From Rhizobium herbae (lineage in GTDB: Bacteria; Pseudomonadota; Alphaproteobacteria; Rhizobiales; Rhizobiaceae), in the NCBI RefSeq assembly GCF_019511375.1, contig NZ_JAEUAO010000003.1:722358-786357 (forward strand): 64,000 bases of DNA, in the 5' to 3' direction. The stretch's first letter is position 1; each line of letters starts with the position of its first letter. Positions 34,841-45,166 of the stretch are shown here, piece after piece. A model generated the notes under the pieces. The model was not told the origin of the DNA. It saw nothing but the letters and a program-made list of their open reading frames with translations, and ran no database searches. A program made the position numbers and the translations under genes.

Positions 34841-35556
34841 TTGGACATTTCCTTGATGTCTTCCTCGACGATCGCGAGGATTTTCAGTGTTTCGCCGCGC
34901 GCCGCTTCCGGGTCCTGAGCGGCAATAGCGTTGAAGAGGGTTCGATGAAACGGAAAGGATCGACGCGCGAAGTCGGGCCGATCGAAGGGCTTCTCCCAGA
35001 AACGTTCGAACGCCTCGCGCATTTGTTCGAGCAACTGCCTGAACAGCGGATTGTGGGTGGCGTCGTAGATGGCGAGGTGGAAGGCAAGGTCTTCCGGGCC
35101 GGACGTGCCCTTGGAGAGATGCACTCGCTCCATCTCATTTAGCTTTTCTTCGATTATCTTGAGGTCGAGTGACGATCGCATGCGGGCGGCGACCATGCCG
35201 GCCTCGGCTTCGATGCCACGGCGGACCTCCAGCGTCTTTAACAGTGCGTCGCGCAGATGGGTGGTCTCCAGCGAAAGCGGCATATGGATGGTGGCGCCGG
35301 ATATTGGCTTCAGCAGGTAAGTGCCGCTGCCCTTGCGAGCCTCGACAACACCGAGCGCCTGGAAATGCCGGATGACCTCGCGGATGGTCGAGCGGCCGAC
35401 CGCAAGCGCGGCCATCAGCTCCCGCTCGGCGGGAAGCCTGTCGCCGGGGAGGAGATTGGAGCGCTGGATGTAGTCGGCAAGCGCAGCCGTCACCTGCTGT
35501 GCCCGATCCACCGGGGGCAGGGGCATGAGGACTGCTCTTGCATCCTTGCGCGTCAT
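34837..35556 (-). CDS. GntR family regulator, FadR subfamily
   Basis: A 239-residue regulator. The N-terminal winged helix (LPGDRLPAERELMAALAVGRSTIREVIRHFQALGVVEARKGSGTYL) is followed by an all-helical FCD ligand domain with metal-binding-like His and Asp residues (FHLAIYDATHNPLFRQLL and FHRTLFNAI). Such proteins usually repress an adjacent catabolic operon until an organic-acid or sugar-acid effector binds. It is the first gene of the operon and is coupled to the PLP gene by an ATGA overlap. A candidate operator lies 26 bp upstream. Confidence 0.92.
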   Translation of the reverse strand: MTRKDARAVLMPLPPVDRAQQVTAALADYIQRSNLLPGDRLPAERELMAALAVGRSTIREVIRHFQALGVVEARKGSGTYLLKPISGATIHMPLSLETTHLRDALLKTLEVRRGIEAEAGMVAARMRSSLDLKIIEEKLNEMERVHLSKGTSGPEDLAFHLAIYDATHNPLFRQLLEQMREAFERFWEKPFDRPDFARRSFPFHRTLFNAIAAQDPEAARGETLKILAIVEEDIKEMSK

Positions 35557-35581
35557 TGTCCGCCTTCATTTGAGAAACAAA

Positions 35582-35601
35582 TTGGTCTGACATCTGATCA
35601 A
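35582..35601. promoter_or_regulatory. candidate GntR/FadR-type operator
   Basis: The imperfect palindrome TTGGTCTGA-CA-TCTGATCAA (7 of 9 positions matching) contains the TGGTCTGAC half-site typical of FadR-subfamily regulators. It sits between the divergent gntR and phosphoribosyltransferase genes, so gntR is probably autoregulated here. Confidence 0.6.
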
Positions 35602-35753
35602 TAATACCAGCCGGGCGTGCGCGTCAAGCACCATGTAGTTTGGTGCCGGCGATGGACAGCCACTCGGCCGTAGTTGAAATGGCGGCGTGTCTACGAATGA
35701 GGTAAACTGTAAGAACGCATCGCGCTTAGCCGCGCTTGAACAGGCAGGCCGAG

Positions 35754-36425
35754 ATGTTATTCGCAAACCGCAAGGACGCGGGGCAGAGACTGGCCGCCGC
35801 CCTGGCTGATTATCGAGAGAAAAGGCCGGTTGTCGTTGCGCTTCCGCGCGGCGGCGTGCCGGTCGCTGGTGAAGTTGCCAGGGCGCTCGCTGCGCCTCTG
35901 GATTTACTCTTCGTTAGAAAAATCGGCGTGCCATTCCAGCCGGAACTGGCGATGGGCGCCATCGTCGACGGACCGCAGCCGACGATCGTGCGCAACGAAG
36001 GCGTAATCCGGCGCGCCGGAATCCGGGAGAAGGAATTTTCGTCGATCTGCGCGCTGGAGCAGGCGGAAATCGAACGCCGACGTCAACATTATTTCGGCGA
36101 TCGGGGCAACATCGCTCTCGGGGGGCGCGTGGCCATCGTTGTCGATGACGGCATCGCCACCGGTTCCACCGTCAAGGCGGCCCTCAAGGCCATTCGAAAA
36201 CAGCAGCCGCGGGAACTGGTGCTGGCGGTTCCGGTGGCGCCGACTGAGACCCTTGAAGAGTTGGAAAGCGATGTCGATGCGCTCATCTGCCTCGAAACGC
36301 CGCCCGTCTTCTATGCTGTTGGACATTTTTACAACGAGTTCACGCAGGTGACCGATGCGGAAGTCATCGCCGCTCTGGAGGCCGCCGATCGGGATTGTAT
36401 CGCGGAAGAGAAGGATCGGACCTGA
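35754..36425 (+). CDS. phosphoribosyltransferase family protein
   Basis: A 223-residue type-I PRTase-fold protein. The PRPP-binding loop is VAIVVDDGIATGSTVKAAL, and VVVALPRGGVPVAGEVARAL and LLFVRKIGVPFQPELAMGAIVDG are the blocks typical of the rhizobial family often annotated as hypothetical PRTases. The exact reaction is unknown. The ATG at 35754 follows AGGCCGAG; a TTG at 35736 is in frame but has no better support. It is divergent from gntR. Confidence 0.85.
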   Translation: MLFANRKDAGQRLAAALADYREKRPVVVALPRGGVPVAGEVARALAAPLDLLFVRKIGVPFQPELAMGAIVDGPQPTIVRNEGVIRRAGIREKEFSSICALEQAEIERRRQHYFGDRGNIALGGRVAIVVDDGIATGSTVKAALKAIRKQQPRELVLAVPVAPTETLEELESDVDALICLETPPVFYAVGHFYNEFTQVTDAEVIAALEAADRDCIAEEKDRT

Positions 36426-36511
36426 GGATTGCCGCGCCCACGGCGCGATCGACAGCCACACGGATTAAGCCGGCCTCAACGAGGCATGACGTGTCAGCAG
36501 GGGAATGAAAC

Positions 36512-37609
36512 TCATTTGAACCGAGGCGAGGATGGCGGGTGCCCCGTCCAGCATTGCTCCGGCCTTTCCAGTTCCTGACATTCGATGAGTTCGAGTGGGC
36601 CTTTGCCTTTGATATCCACAAGCCCAAGGGAACGTCCGCGGCCTCGTTCGCGAATACGAAGCCAGGTGGCGCCGCTGGTCGCCACCGTCCCGGGAGGCGC
36701 GCGGGCTGCAATACGGGAGGCTACGTTGACAGTGTCGCCCCACAGGTCGAAGACGTATTGCCGGTGGCCGATGATTCCGGCCACCACCGGCCCGAAATGA
36801 ATGCCGCATCGAACGTCCCACCTGGGTTCGATCCGGCGTGACGCTGCCACCATATCAAGCCCGCATTGTATGCTGGTGAAAACCGGATCCGGCAGGGGGC
36901 TAAACAGACCGGCCGTAGCCATGAAAGCGTCGCCGATGGTCTTGATCTTCTCCATCTCGTGCCGGTGCACAATCCGTTCAAACTCGCAGATCAACGCCTG
37001 GAGATCCTCAACCACTTTCTCAGGAGGATTATCGTCACAGTAGGCTGTGAAGCCGACGATATCGCAGAACAGGACCGCGACTTCGTTATAGCGGCGCGGG
37101 CGGACCTCATTGGTTGCTTTAAGCTCCCGTACGGCGCCGGCGGGAAGCATCGCGTACAGAAGCTCGTCCGCCCGACGCTTTTCAGTTTCGATCTGCTGGA
37201 GGTACACCCCTTCCTGGTCGCGCAGCTTCTTCTTTTCCAGGCAGGCAGCAACGCGCGCGCGAAGCAGGACCGCGTTGAACGGTTTGGACAGATAGTCCTC
37301 AGCGCCAAGGCCGATGCAGCGCGCAACGCTCTCTATCTCATCGACCGCCGATATCATGACAATCGGGATATCGCGCAATCTTGTGTCGGCCTTGACCTTT
37401 GCGAGCACTTCATAGCCATCCATTTCAGGCATCGCTATGTCGAGCAGTACGAGGTCGAATGGCCTTTTCGCCAGCGCCTCGAGCGCTTCGAGACCATTGC
37501 CGGCGCATGCCACGTCCCCATAACCTTCCCGCCTCAGCCGCTCTGTCAACGTGAAGCGATTGTCCTCGTTGTCGTCGACTACGAGCAGGGCAGGTGCGTT
37601 CTTGCTCAT
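36512..37609 (-). CDS. response regulator with class III adenylate cyclase output
   Basis: A 365-residue two-domain signalling protein. Residues 5-125 are a receiver domain with the phospho-acceptor Asp in LVLLDIAMPEMDGYE and Lys in YLSKPFN. Residues 170-345 are a class III nucleotide cyclase: metal Asp in FCDIVGFT and in IGDAFMATAG, adenine-selecting Lys (EKIKTIGD) and Asp (FDLWGDTVNVASR), and the Asn/Arg transition-state residues in NVASR. The selector pair implies ATP rather than GTP, so phosphorylation probably controls cAMP synthesis. The ATG overlaps the stop of the upstream receiver gene (ATGA). Confidence 0.92.
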   Translation of the reverse strand: MSKNAPALLVVDDNEDNRFTLTERLRREGYGDVACAGNGLEALEALAKRPFDLVLLDIAMPEMDGYEVLAKVKADTRLRDIPIVMISAVDEIESVARCIGLGAEDYLSKPFNAVLLRARVAACLEKKKLRDQEGVYLQQIETEKRRADELLYAMLPAGAVRELKATNEVRPRRYNEVAVLFCDIVGFTAYCDDNPPEKVVEDLQALICEFERIVHRHEMEKIKTIGDAFMATAGLFSPLPDPVFTSIQCGLDMVAASRRIEPRWDVRCGIHFGPVVAGIIGHRQYVFDLWGDTVNVASRIAARAPPGTVATSGATWLRIRERGRGRSLGLVDIKGKGPLELIECQELERPEQCWTGHPPSSPRFK

Positions 37610-37989
37610 GACATAGACCCTTCGGGAAGCAGTGCCTTGATCTTTGCGAGCAGGCGCGCGAACTCGACGGGTTTGACATCGAAGTCGTCGCAGCCGGCCG
37701 CCAGAGCGGCTTCGCGGTCGCCCGGCATGGTGTGCGACGAGAGCGCGATCACCGGAATGTCGCGCGTTTCGGCCATAGCCTTGAGGCGCCTCGTCGCCTC
37801 CCAGCCGTCAAGCACGGGAAGGCTGAGATCCATCAGGATCAACGCCGGCGCGTCCGATTGGGCCCGCGCCACGCCTTCCTCGCCATCAACGGCAACGATG
37901 ACTTCGCAGCCTTTGCGCCGCAGCCGGGAGGACAACATGTAGATGTTGTCCTCATTGTCTTCGACATAGAGAATCCTAACCACGATCAT
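37606..37989 (-). CDS. stand-alone response regulator receiver protein
   Basis: A 127-residue single receiver domain (CheY/DivK type). The acidic pair EDNEDN is near the start, the phospho-acceptor Asp in [15 protein letters not shown] and the conserved Lys in DFDVKPVEF. There is no output domain, so it probably relays phosphate between the upstream hybrid kinase and the downstream receiver-cyclase. It overlaps the kinase gene by 14 bp and the cyclase gene by 4 bp. Confidence 0.93.
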   Translation of the reverse strand: MIVVRILYVEDNEDNIYMLSSRLRRKGCEVIVAVDGEEGVARAQSDAPALILMDLSLPVLDGWEATRRLKAMAETRDIPVIALSSHTMPGDREAALAAGCDDFDVKPVEFARLLAKIKALLPEGSMS

Positions 37990-40900
37990 GATCCTTGGTA
38001 GGCGAGCCTCGGCTCGGAATGTAGAGTGAAACCGTTTTGCGCAGTTCCTCGAGAAGCTCGTTACGGCTGAAAGCGGCCTTGGCGATCACGCGCTCGATCC
38101 CGCCATTCAGGCGCCGGAGATCTTCATGGCTCAGGGCCGCTGCCGTCGCGACGACAACCGGCACGGCCTTGAAGTCTGCCCGCTTTCGTAATTCGGCAAG
38201 GAACTCGAAGCCGTCCATTTCCGGCATGATCAGATCGAGAATGATGAGATTCGGAAGGGCCTGTTCAAGACGCTCCAGTGCCGCCCGCCCATTCTTGGCC
38301 TCGCTCACGTCGCAACCTTCAGCGATCAATATGCGACGCCATTGCCGGCGGGCGTCTTCGTCGTCCTCGATGATCAGAACGTGAAGCGCTGCGGCACGCG
38401 CGCCGGGACGGAATTTCGCGATGAGCCGGCGTAGCCCGTCGCGCTCGACCGGCTTGACCATGTAATCGGCGGCACCGAGCGCGAATCCCCGGTTCCTCTC
38501 GTCGGCCATAGTGAGCATGACGACCGGGATGGTCGCGAGCTCCGGATCCGCCTTCAGCTCCTGGAGGACGCTCCAGCCGTCACAGCCCGGCATCAGCACG
38601 TCAAGGGTGATGAGTGCCGGCTTCACCTGCCGAGCCAGTGCAATACCTTCTGCACCGTCCTTGGCCGTCACCACATCGCAACCCTCGCGGACGAGAAACC
38701 GGCGCATCTGATCCCGCACCTCCCCGTCGTCATCGACGACGAGCACGACGTTCGAGACGGAGCGAACACGATCATCTTCGGTGATCGCAGGGATGGGCGG
38801 CTGTTCCGGCGTCACAGGCTCCCTGATCCCCGAGGGCAGCCAGATGGTGAACTTGGTGCCGACGCCAGGAGTGCTGTCCACGGTGATGTGGCCGCCCATG
38901 GCGCGGCAAAGGCGTTGGCTGATGACGAGCCCTAGCCCGGTGCCGCCGTACTTGCGGGTAGTGGAACTGTCGGCCTGGCTAAACTCCTGGAACAGGTTCG
39001 TCATCTGTTGCGGCGTAATACCGATACCGGTGTCGGCGACGGTGAACGACACACCCTCTACGTCGGCAACCTTTACCCGTGCAGCGGTAATCGTGACCCG
39101 ACCATTTTCCGTGAACTTGCAGGCATTGCTCAACAGGTTGAGCAGGATCTGGCGAATGCGAAGCGGATCGCCACACATGCTGCCAATGTCATCCGCGCAG
39201 AGGACAATGATGCGGTTGCGGTTTTTCTCTGCAAGGGCCCGTGCCGTTGACGCGGCCTCGTCCACCATGCCTGAAACATCAAAAGTCTCGTTATGCAATT
39301 CCAGGCGGCCGGCCTCGATCTTCGATAGGTCGAGCACCTCGTTGATAAGCTTGAGCAGATGCTTTCCGGCGCGGGAAACGCGCCCGAGCGGTTCGGCCAG
39401 TTCGATTTGATTGGCTTCGCTGGCATCTTCCTGCAACATTTCCGTAATGCCAAGGATGGCGTTCAGCGGCGTGCGCAACTCGTGGCTCATGCTGGCGAGG
39501 AATTTGCTCTTGGCCTGTGTGGCCGCCATGGCCGCGTCCCTCGCTATTTCGAGCTCGGCTTCATGCCTTTTGTGCGCGCTGATGTCCGTGTAGACGGCGA
39601 CCGTGCCGCCGCCGGCAATGCGCCTCTCATTCACCTGCACCCAGCGGTCTTGGCTGCGATGTTGCACCAGCGTCTGCTTGGGATTGCGATGGGCCTCGAG
39701 CCGCGCTGCAAGCCATGCCTCCTCTCGCCCTTTCGCATCCTCGACAAGGCCTCGCTGCAATGCCTTGCGGACGATCGTTTCAAATTCCGCCCCCGGAACG
39801 ACTGCTTCGGCTATGCCCGGGTAGAGGATTTCCTTGTAGCGGTTGTTGCAAAGGACAAGCCGGTCCTGGGCATCGTAGAGGGCGAAGCCTTCGGAGATGC
39901 TCTCGATTGCATCGACGAGCCGCTGGCGTGCTTCGGCGACCGCGCGCAGATTTTTTTCCTCGACCTCGACCGCAGTGTCACGGAACAGCGCCAGCGCCTT
40001 GGCCATCCTGCCGATCTCGTCACGGCCCGTGGCCGGCAGCGGTGCCCGAAGGTTTCCGCCGGCAATGGCGATCATGCTTTGACTCAAGCCTGCCAGGCGG
40101 GCGAGGAGATTGCGGTCGACATACAGCCAAACGACCAGAACCGAACTGAGGAGGCTCAGCACGGCAGAGCCGAGGACGACGCCGGTGCCGTAGCGTTGGA
40201 CGGTCGCAGCCTCGCGGCCGGCCTCGGAGATGTCGCGATTGGCCACAGCGACCAGGCGATTTACGGCGCCGGTCAGATTGCGCGACAGTCGATCATTCTC
40301 ACTCAAGAGCTTGCCGCCCTTTGTGAGCACGGCGAGTTCGTCTTGCCGCGCCTGGGGGATGCTCGTCGGGCCGTCGATCAGGCTCGCGAACTCGTCAACG
40401 CGCTGGCGGAACCGCGCGCGCAGCTTCTCATCGATCTCAGGGATCTCTGCCGCAAGGGCTGCGAGCGAGCGGCGCAAGGGAAAGGACATTAAGGCCAGAT
40501 CGCCGGCTGTCGGCGCCACCGCCGTCTTGAGCAACGCTTCGTTGATCGCCGAGATTTCCCGCTGCGCCTTCTGCTGCGGAATATAGGAGGAGATTGCCGA
40601 TACAAGATCTGCCGTCGCCGCAAGGCGCGTGTCGCTTGGTGTCGCCGCGTCCGCCACGGTCGCACGCCATTGGGGAACCTTGGAGCTCATCACGAGGATG
40701 CCGGGCGCGACGAGACGCTCGCTCGCGGTCGTTGCCGCCGACAAGCGGCGCAGCAATTCCTCTTTGCGTGCAACCACGGTGAGGCGAGCAGCGACGAGCT
40801 CATCGAGAGCTTTGAGGTTGCGTCGCAGACCGATCACTGCGGCTTCGATCTCAGGCAAGGCCGCAGTGTTTACCGCGGTGCCTTTGAGCGCTGCGAGCAA

Positions 40901-41188
40901 ATCTTCAAGGTGCGCCATCTCGGCCCCGATCGCCGCCGAGACCTCGTTGCGCCGAGCCGTGGTCGTCGTCGCCAGAACGGCCGGCGCGGTGGCGGCGACC
41001 CGCTCTGCCTGGCGGGACAATTCAAGCGAACCAAGCGCGGAGGGCACGCGGTGCTCCGTGATGCGCTCGACAACCTCGCCCAATTGGAGGAAGGCATATA
41101 CGGCTGCGGCTGTCGCGAGCACCGCGAAGGTGCTGATGCCAAAGAAAGCGAAGAGTAAACGGCCACGTATGCCGAGACGCTCAAACAT
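37976..41188 (-). CDS. TorS-like hybrid sensor histidine kinase with two receiver domains
   Basis: A 1070-residue membrane kinase. Transmembrane helix 1 is at about residues 12-34, a 300-residue helical periplasmic region follows, helix 2 is near 336-358, then HAMP, a PAS domain (about 420-540), and the H-box [13 protein letters not shown]. The ATPase boxes are [23 protein letters not shown] and GTGLGLVIS. Two receiver domains at the C-terminus have Asp in [15 protein letters not shown] and [15 protein letters not shown]. The helical periplasmic part resembles TorS, which is sensed through a periplasmic binding protein. The LivK-like gene 76 bp upstream is the probable partner. No Hpt domain is visible, so the relay may go to the downstream receivers. 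Confidence 0.92.
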   Translation of the reverse strand: MFERLGIRGRLLFAFFGISTFAVLATAAAVYAFLQLGEVVERITEHRVPSALGSLELSRQAERVAATAPAVLATTTTARRNEVSAAIGAEMAHLEDLLAALKGTAVNTAALPEIEAAVIGLRRNLKALDELVAARLTVVARKEELLRRLSAATTASERLVAPGILVMSSKVPQWRATVADAATPSDTRLAATADLVSAISSYIPQQKAQREISAINEALLKTAVAPTAGDLALMSFPLRRSLAALAAEIPEIDEKLRARFRQRVDEFASLIDGPTSIPQARQDELAVLTKGGKLLSENDRLSRNLTGAVNRLVAVANRDISEAGREAATVQRYGTGVVLGSAVLSLLSSVLVVWLYVDRNLLARLAGLSQSMIAIAGGNLRAPLPATGRDEIGRMAKALALFRDTAVEVEEKNLRAVAEARQRLVDAIESISEGFALYDAQDRLVLCNNRYKEILYPGIAEAVVPGAEFETIVRKALQRGLVEDAKGREEAWLAARLEAHRNPKQTLVQHRSQDRWVQVNERRIAGGGTVAVYTDISAHKRHEAELEIARDAAMAATQAKSKFLASMSHELRTPLNAILGITEMLQEDASEANQIELAEPLGRVSRAGKHLLKLINEVLDLSKIEAGRLELHNETFDVSGMVDEAASTARALAEKNRNRIIVLCADDIGSMCGDPLRIRQILLNLLSNACKFTENGRVTITAARVKVADVEGVSFTVADTGIGITPQQMTNLFQEFSQADSSTTRKYGGTGLGLVISQRLCRAMGGHITVDSTPGVGTKFTIWLPSGIREPVTPEQPPIPAITEDDRVRSVSNVVLVVDDDGEVRDQMRRFLVREGCDVVTAKDGAEGIALARQVKPALITLDVLMPGCDGWSVLQELKADPELATIPVVMLTMADERNRGFALGAADYMVKPVERDGLRRLIAKFRPGARAAALHVLIIEDDEDARRQWRRILIAEGCDVSEAKNGRAALERLEQALPNLIILDLIMPEMDGFEFLAELRKRADFKAVPVVVATAAALSHEDLRRLNGGIERVIAKAAFSRNELLEELRKTVSLYIPSRGSPTKDHDRG

Positions 41189-41264
41189 CGCGGCAACCCA
41201 TCGATCCGGCTGGTGTGTTCATTATGGCCCGCACGGCTATTTCCTCGAACGCGATCCGAGGTGG

Positions 41265-42374
41265 TCAGCGTTGGGTTATTGCCAATGGCACGTATTCGCC
41301 ACCCTTCCAGATATACCATACCCAGCGCTGAACAGTGAGATCGCCTTTGTCGTCAAAGGCGATACGGCCGAGCACCGTATCAAATTGATGGTTGCGCAAT
41401 GACGCAATCACGGCAGGCAGTTCCAGCGAACCGGCGTTTTTGACCGCCTGAGCCCAGGCTTGCACGGCACCATAGCTCAACAGCGTATAGCCTGCGGGTT
41501 CGAAGTTTTCTGCACGGAACCGCTCCACCACCGCGGCCGCTTCCGGGTTCCGCCGCGGATCGGCGGAGAAAGTGAAGAGGGTTCCCTCAGCGGCGGGGCC
41601 GGCAATCAGGGCAAACTCCTCGGTCGCCAGCGCGTCGCCTGATATCAGCTGGATCGTATCTCCGTGATCGCGTGCGCCGCGAACGATCAGCGCAACCTCG
41701 GCGTGATAGCCTCCGACATATGCCACGGCTACCTCTGCGGCCTTCAAGGCAGCGATTTCTTCCGAATAGTCGCTCTTCGCAGGCTCGTAAGCGCGGTAAA
41801 TCGCTTCAGCAACGCCACGCTTGTTCAGCTGCTTTTTGGTTTCATCGGCAAGACCCTTGCCATACGTAGTGCCATCATGGAGGATTGCGATCTTCTTGTC
41901 GCCCCAATGATCGGCGAGGTAATTGCCGGCGACGATACCCTGTGCATCATCGCGGCCAATGACGCGGAACACGTTGGCCCGGCCTTGTTCGGTCAACAGC
42001 GGGTTGGTCGATCCCGGCGAAATCTGTAAAACGTTCGCCGCCTCGTACACCTTCGATGCCGGGATAGAGGCGCCGGAACAATAATGTCCGACGACGAGCA
42101 CGACGCCGTCGGCCACGAGCTTCTCGGCGGCGGCCACTGCTTGCTCGGGATCGCAGAAATCATCGACCGTGATGAGCCGGACTTGCTGACCGAGCACGCC
42201 ACCCATCGCGTTGAGATCGCCAACCGCCATCTCCGCGCCGCGTTGCCCCTGCTCGCCAATCCAGGCAAGCCGCCCCGTCATCGCGGCGGAAACCCCGACC
42301 AGCACCTCGGCATGCGCAGAGTAAACGACCATCGCTGCAAGCGCGGCAGCAGCGACGGCAGCGATGCGGTACAT
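41265..42374 (-). CDS. LivK/TorT-like periplasmic binding protein, probable sensor partner
   Basis: A 369-residue type-I periplasmic binding protein of the branched-chain amino-acid family. A signal peptide of about 24 residues (MYRIAAVAAAALAAMVVYSAHA) is followed by EVLVGVSAAMTGRLAWIGEQGQRGAEMAV, standard for LivK. GHYCSGASIPASKVYEAANVLQISPGSTNP is also conserved. No permease or ATPase gene is nearby; instead a TorS-like kinase follows on the same strand. I therefore infer a sensing rather than a transport role. The ATG at 42374 follows GGAAGG; a longer frame upstream is not used. Confidence 0.88.
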   Translation of the reverse strand: MYRIAAVAAAALAAMVVYSAHAEVLVGVSAAMTGRLAWIGEQGQRGAEMAVGDLNAMGGVLGQQVRLITVDDFCDPEQAVAAAEKLVADGVVLVVGHYCSGASIPASKVYEAANVLQISPGSTNPLLTEQGRANVFRVIGRDDAQGIVAGNYLADHWGDKKIAILHDGTTYGKGLADETKKQLNKRGVAEAIYRAYEPAKSDYSEEIAALKAAEVAVAYVGGYHAEVALIVRGARDHGDTIQLISGDALATEEFALIAGPAAEGTLFTFSADPRRNPEAAAVVERFRAENFEPAGYTLLSYGAVQAWAQAVKNAGSLELPAVIASLRNHQFDTVLGRIAFDDKGDLTVQRWVWYIWKGGEYVPLAITQR

Positions 42375-42528
42375 GGAAAAGCCTTCCGCCTTGAAACCGC
42401 AATTCTGTGATGAGCGACGCCGCAAGCTGCGGGGCCGCCCGGCAAGCATCAGCCGCAATCAACTATTTTCCATCTCACAGGCCTCCTTAGGCAGGCCCAC
42501 CGCCCTGGCAGGGAGGCCGGAGCGATCC

Positions 42529-43428
42529 CTAAAGCTTGCGAACCGGCATCGTCAGACCAAGATGCGTTTCCATCGCCGATCGGTGCACCGCAATGATGTT
42601 GCGAGCCGGCCAAGGGCGATGCTCCAGTACCGAATCCGCATCGAAAGCTGTGACCTCATAGAGGACATTCTCATTCGGATGATAATAGAAGAACCTGTAA
42701 CCATATGTGGCAAGCCTAGCGTACCACGGCAGCGATCCCAACCCAAGCAGGAGTATCAAAATGTCGGCTCCGCCTCTGGCCAGAAAAGCCGCGGCTCCCT
42801 CAATGACCTGCGGTTCGAAACCCGCGACATTGATCTTGAGGACGGAGACATGTTCCAATCCTCGTTCCTGAAAATCGGCACTCAATGTGCGAACCGAGAC
42901 GCGCTCTGTGCCGGTTTCACGAAGGCCGCTCATCCAGGTGCTTGGCGTGGTTTCGAAGTAGGCTTCGGATTCGGCGTTTGAGAAGGCGATCCTGTGGACC
43001 TCCACCCTGTCGCTGACGTTGTTGCGGGCGATATTCCTTAACAGGGCAGCCACATTTGCAGAACTCGGCTCGAAAGCGTGGACCTTTGCCGCGGCGAGCG
43101 TGGCGGCAAATAGGGTGAACTGGCCAATCGCCGCGCCCACATCGGCGACGATCCAATCCGGACGATAAATCTTGCGAAGAAACGCGAACTCCGGATCGAT
43201 GAAATCGCCGAATGCAAGGAGCGCGCGGGGGACTTGGCTCGGAAAGGCGAATTCGAGAACCGGGCCGGAGCGCAACCGTATCTCGCTCCTGCGGGGGCGG
43301 CGAAGATATAAATAGCCTATTCGCACTGCGCCTTTAGCGGCAGCTCCCATGCCGACCACGCGTCGTCCCCACAGCATCTTGCCGCTGAAATTGCGCGCCT
43401 TGGCGAGAAGTGCCGGGACCGTGTTCAT
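42529..43428 (-). CDS. FkbM family methyltransferase
   Basis: A 299-residue SAM-dependent methyltransferase of the FkbM family. The SAM motif is VADVGAAIGQFTLFAA, with FEPSSANVAALLRNI as the acidic motif and KINVAGFEPQVIEGA as the FkbM-typical block. Such enzymes O-methylate sugars or polyketides. The neighbouring polysaccharide-polymerase-like gene suggests methylation of a surface sugar, though the two genes are divergent. No strong ribosome-binding site precedes the ATG. Confidence 0.88.
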   Translation of the reverse strand: MNTVPALLAKARNFSGKMLWGRRVVGMGAAAKGAVRIGYLYLRRPRRSEIRLRSGPVLEFAFPSQVPRALLAFGDFIDPEFAFLRKIYRPDWIVADVGAAIGQFTLFAATLAAAKVHAFEPSSANVAALLRNIARNNVSDRVEVHRIAFSNAESEAYFETTPSTWMSGLRETGTERVSVRTLSADFQERGLEHVSVLKINVAGFEPQVIEGAAAFLARGGADILILLLGLGSLPWYARLATYGYRFFYYHPNENVLYEVTAFDADSVLEHRPWPARNIIAVHRSAMETHLGLTMPVRKL

Positions 43429-43720
43429 TCAGCGGGGTCATCCCTTGACTGGGGTTGATGCAAGGGTCGAAGGATAGCAATTGCCGGGACGCTGCAAACC
43501 CGGAAAGAAGGCGTAGCGGTCCTCGCCGCCTGTCAGTAAACCTACATCATTCGGCTTAGTCCTTGTCCATATCGCTGCCCCCATTGATCCAATGCGCTAG
43601 GGCTTGAGCAATTCGATCATATGGACGGTGCGGACACGGGCTGTTGAAGTGGTTCGGTTCGCGTCATTCGGGGAAGTATGGCGCTGTCCGAGGTCCCAGC
43701 CGGTTGGAGCGAGATAGGTC

Positions 43721-45166
43721 ATGAGAGCCGCGGCCAGATCGCATTTCACGTCACCGCGCACGCGCGGGCTGGCTGTGGCATCTCGACGGCCACGTTCGAC
43801 ACTGCGCACAACGGCGGCACCCGTAGCAAAGACTCGAAAATCGCTTCCCTGGCTTGTCGTCGCGTTTCTGATTGGCGTCTTCATTCCCTGGCTATGGACG
43901 ATAGGACCGCTACTAATCCTTCCTTACCGGGTGGCATTGCTTGCCGGGTTCGTGCCTTGCATGTTTCTGTGGCTTGCCGGAAAAGCAGGGAAAATCCAGA
44001 CGCCGGATATCCTGATCATTCTCTACAGCATCTGGTGTCCGATAAGCCTCTTTGCCGTCCACGACGCACAGGTCGCTTTGCAGTCAGGCGGCATAATCGT
44101 CGTGGAGACTGCGGGTGCCTATTTTTTTGGACGATGTTTCATCCGCGGGCCCGATCAGTTTTACGCCATGACGCGACTGTTGTTCGTGCTCGTCGCGATC
44201 ATGCTGCCCTTCGCGTTGGTGGAAACGATCACAAACGCCAATGTCTCGTTGGACGTCTTCTCAAGGTTTTTCCCGACGCATCCCGAAGCGATCAAGGACC
44301 CCCGATGGGGATTGCGGCGCGTCCAAGGTGTTTTCGAGCATCCGATCCTTTTCGGCGTGTCCTGCGGCGCGATCCTCGCGCTCGTCCATCTGGTGCTCGG
44401 TGGAGAAATATCGGCGGCGAAGCGGTGGTTCGCCACCCTGACCGTATTGCTCACGGCCAGCCTGTCCCTGTCTTCGGGGCCGCTGACGGCGATTGTCGCC
44501 CAGGTGTCTCTCCTGTTCTGGAACTGGCTGCTCGCCAAGGATGCCAGACGCTGGCAATATTTGTGGGTCATTTTGCTGTCCATGTACGCGTTCATAGAAC
44601 TGGCATCCAACCAGACCGTCTTTGAGTTTCTCCTGACCTATTTTTCCTTTGAGCCGGCATCCGCCTATTATCGTGTTCTGATATGGGAATTTGGATCCCA
44701 ATCCGCGTTGAACCATCCAATATTCGGTGTGGGATACGGTCAATGGGACCGGCCTGAGTGGATGCCGCCAAGCATCGATATGTACTGGTTGTACCACGCG
44801 ATACTTTTCGGCATCCCAGGGGGGATCTTCATGATGGGTGGCTTCCTGACCATGGTTGCGTCCGTCGCGTTCACAAAGGAAACCGACGAGCGACGCCTGC
44901 GGTACAGGACGGCGTACCTGATCGTGATGACGGGGTATTTTCTCGTCGGCTGGACGGTTCATTTCTGGAACGCTACCTATGTTCTCTTTCTCTTCCTTCT
45001 CGGCAGCGGCAGTTGGCTGCTCGAGGATGTCGTAAATGCGAAACCGGGATCCGCGCGAACAGGAGAAAACAACCGGTCGTCGCGCAGTCGCGGCAGCACG
45101 AGACACGAAGATGATAAGGGCGCTGATCCTGGCTTGACGTCCAGCGACTCGCCGAGAGAAAGCTGA
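43721..45166 (+). CDS. O-antigen ligase/polymerase-like membrane protein
   Basis: A 481-residue polytopic membrane protein with roughly ten hydrophobic segments and a large loop near residues 290-340 (EFGSQSALNHPIFGVGYGQWDRPEWM). This arrangement, together with YYRVLIWEFG and the HPIFGVGYG block, is typical of Wzy/WaaL/ExoQ-type proteins. These link or polymerise oligosaccharide units at the outer face of the inner membrane. It has a basic 40-residue N-terminus and a charged, disordered C-terminal tail. Which polymer it serves is unknown. The 292 bp upstream hold no clear promoter. Confidence 0.82.
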   Translation: MRAAARSHFTSPRTRGLAVASRRPRSTLRTTAAPVAKTRKSLPWLVVAFLIGVFIPWLWTIGPLLILPYRVALLAGFVPCMFLWLAGKAGKIQTPDILIILYSIWCPISLFAVHDAQVALQSGGIIVVETAGAYFFGRCFIRGPDQFYAMTRLLFVLVAIMLPFALVETITNANVSLDVFSRFFPTHPEAIKDPRWGLRRVQGVFEHPILFGVSCGAILALVHLVLGGEISAAKRWFATLTVLLTASLSLSSGPLTAIVAQVSLLFWNWLLAKDARRWQYLWVILLSMYAFIELASNQTVFEFLLTYFSFEPASAYYRVLIWEFGSQSALNHPIFGVGYGQWDRPEWMPPSIDMYWLYHAILFGIPGGIFMMGGFLTMVASVAFTKETDERRLRYRTAYLIVMTGYFLVGWTVHFWNATYVLFLFLLGSGSWLLEDVVNAKPGSARTGENNRSSRSRGSTRHEDDKGADPGLTSSDSPRES

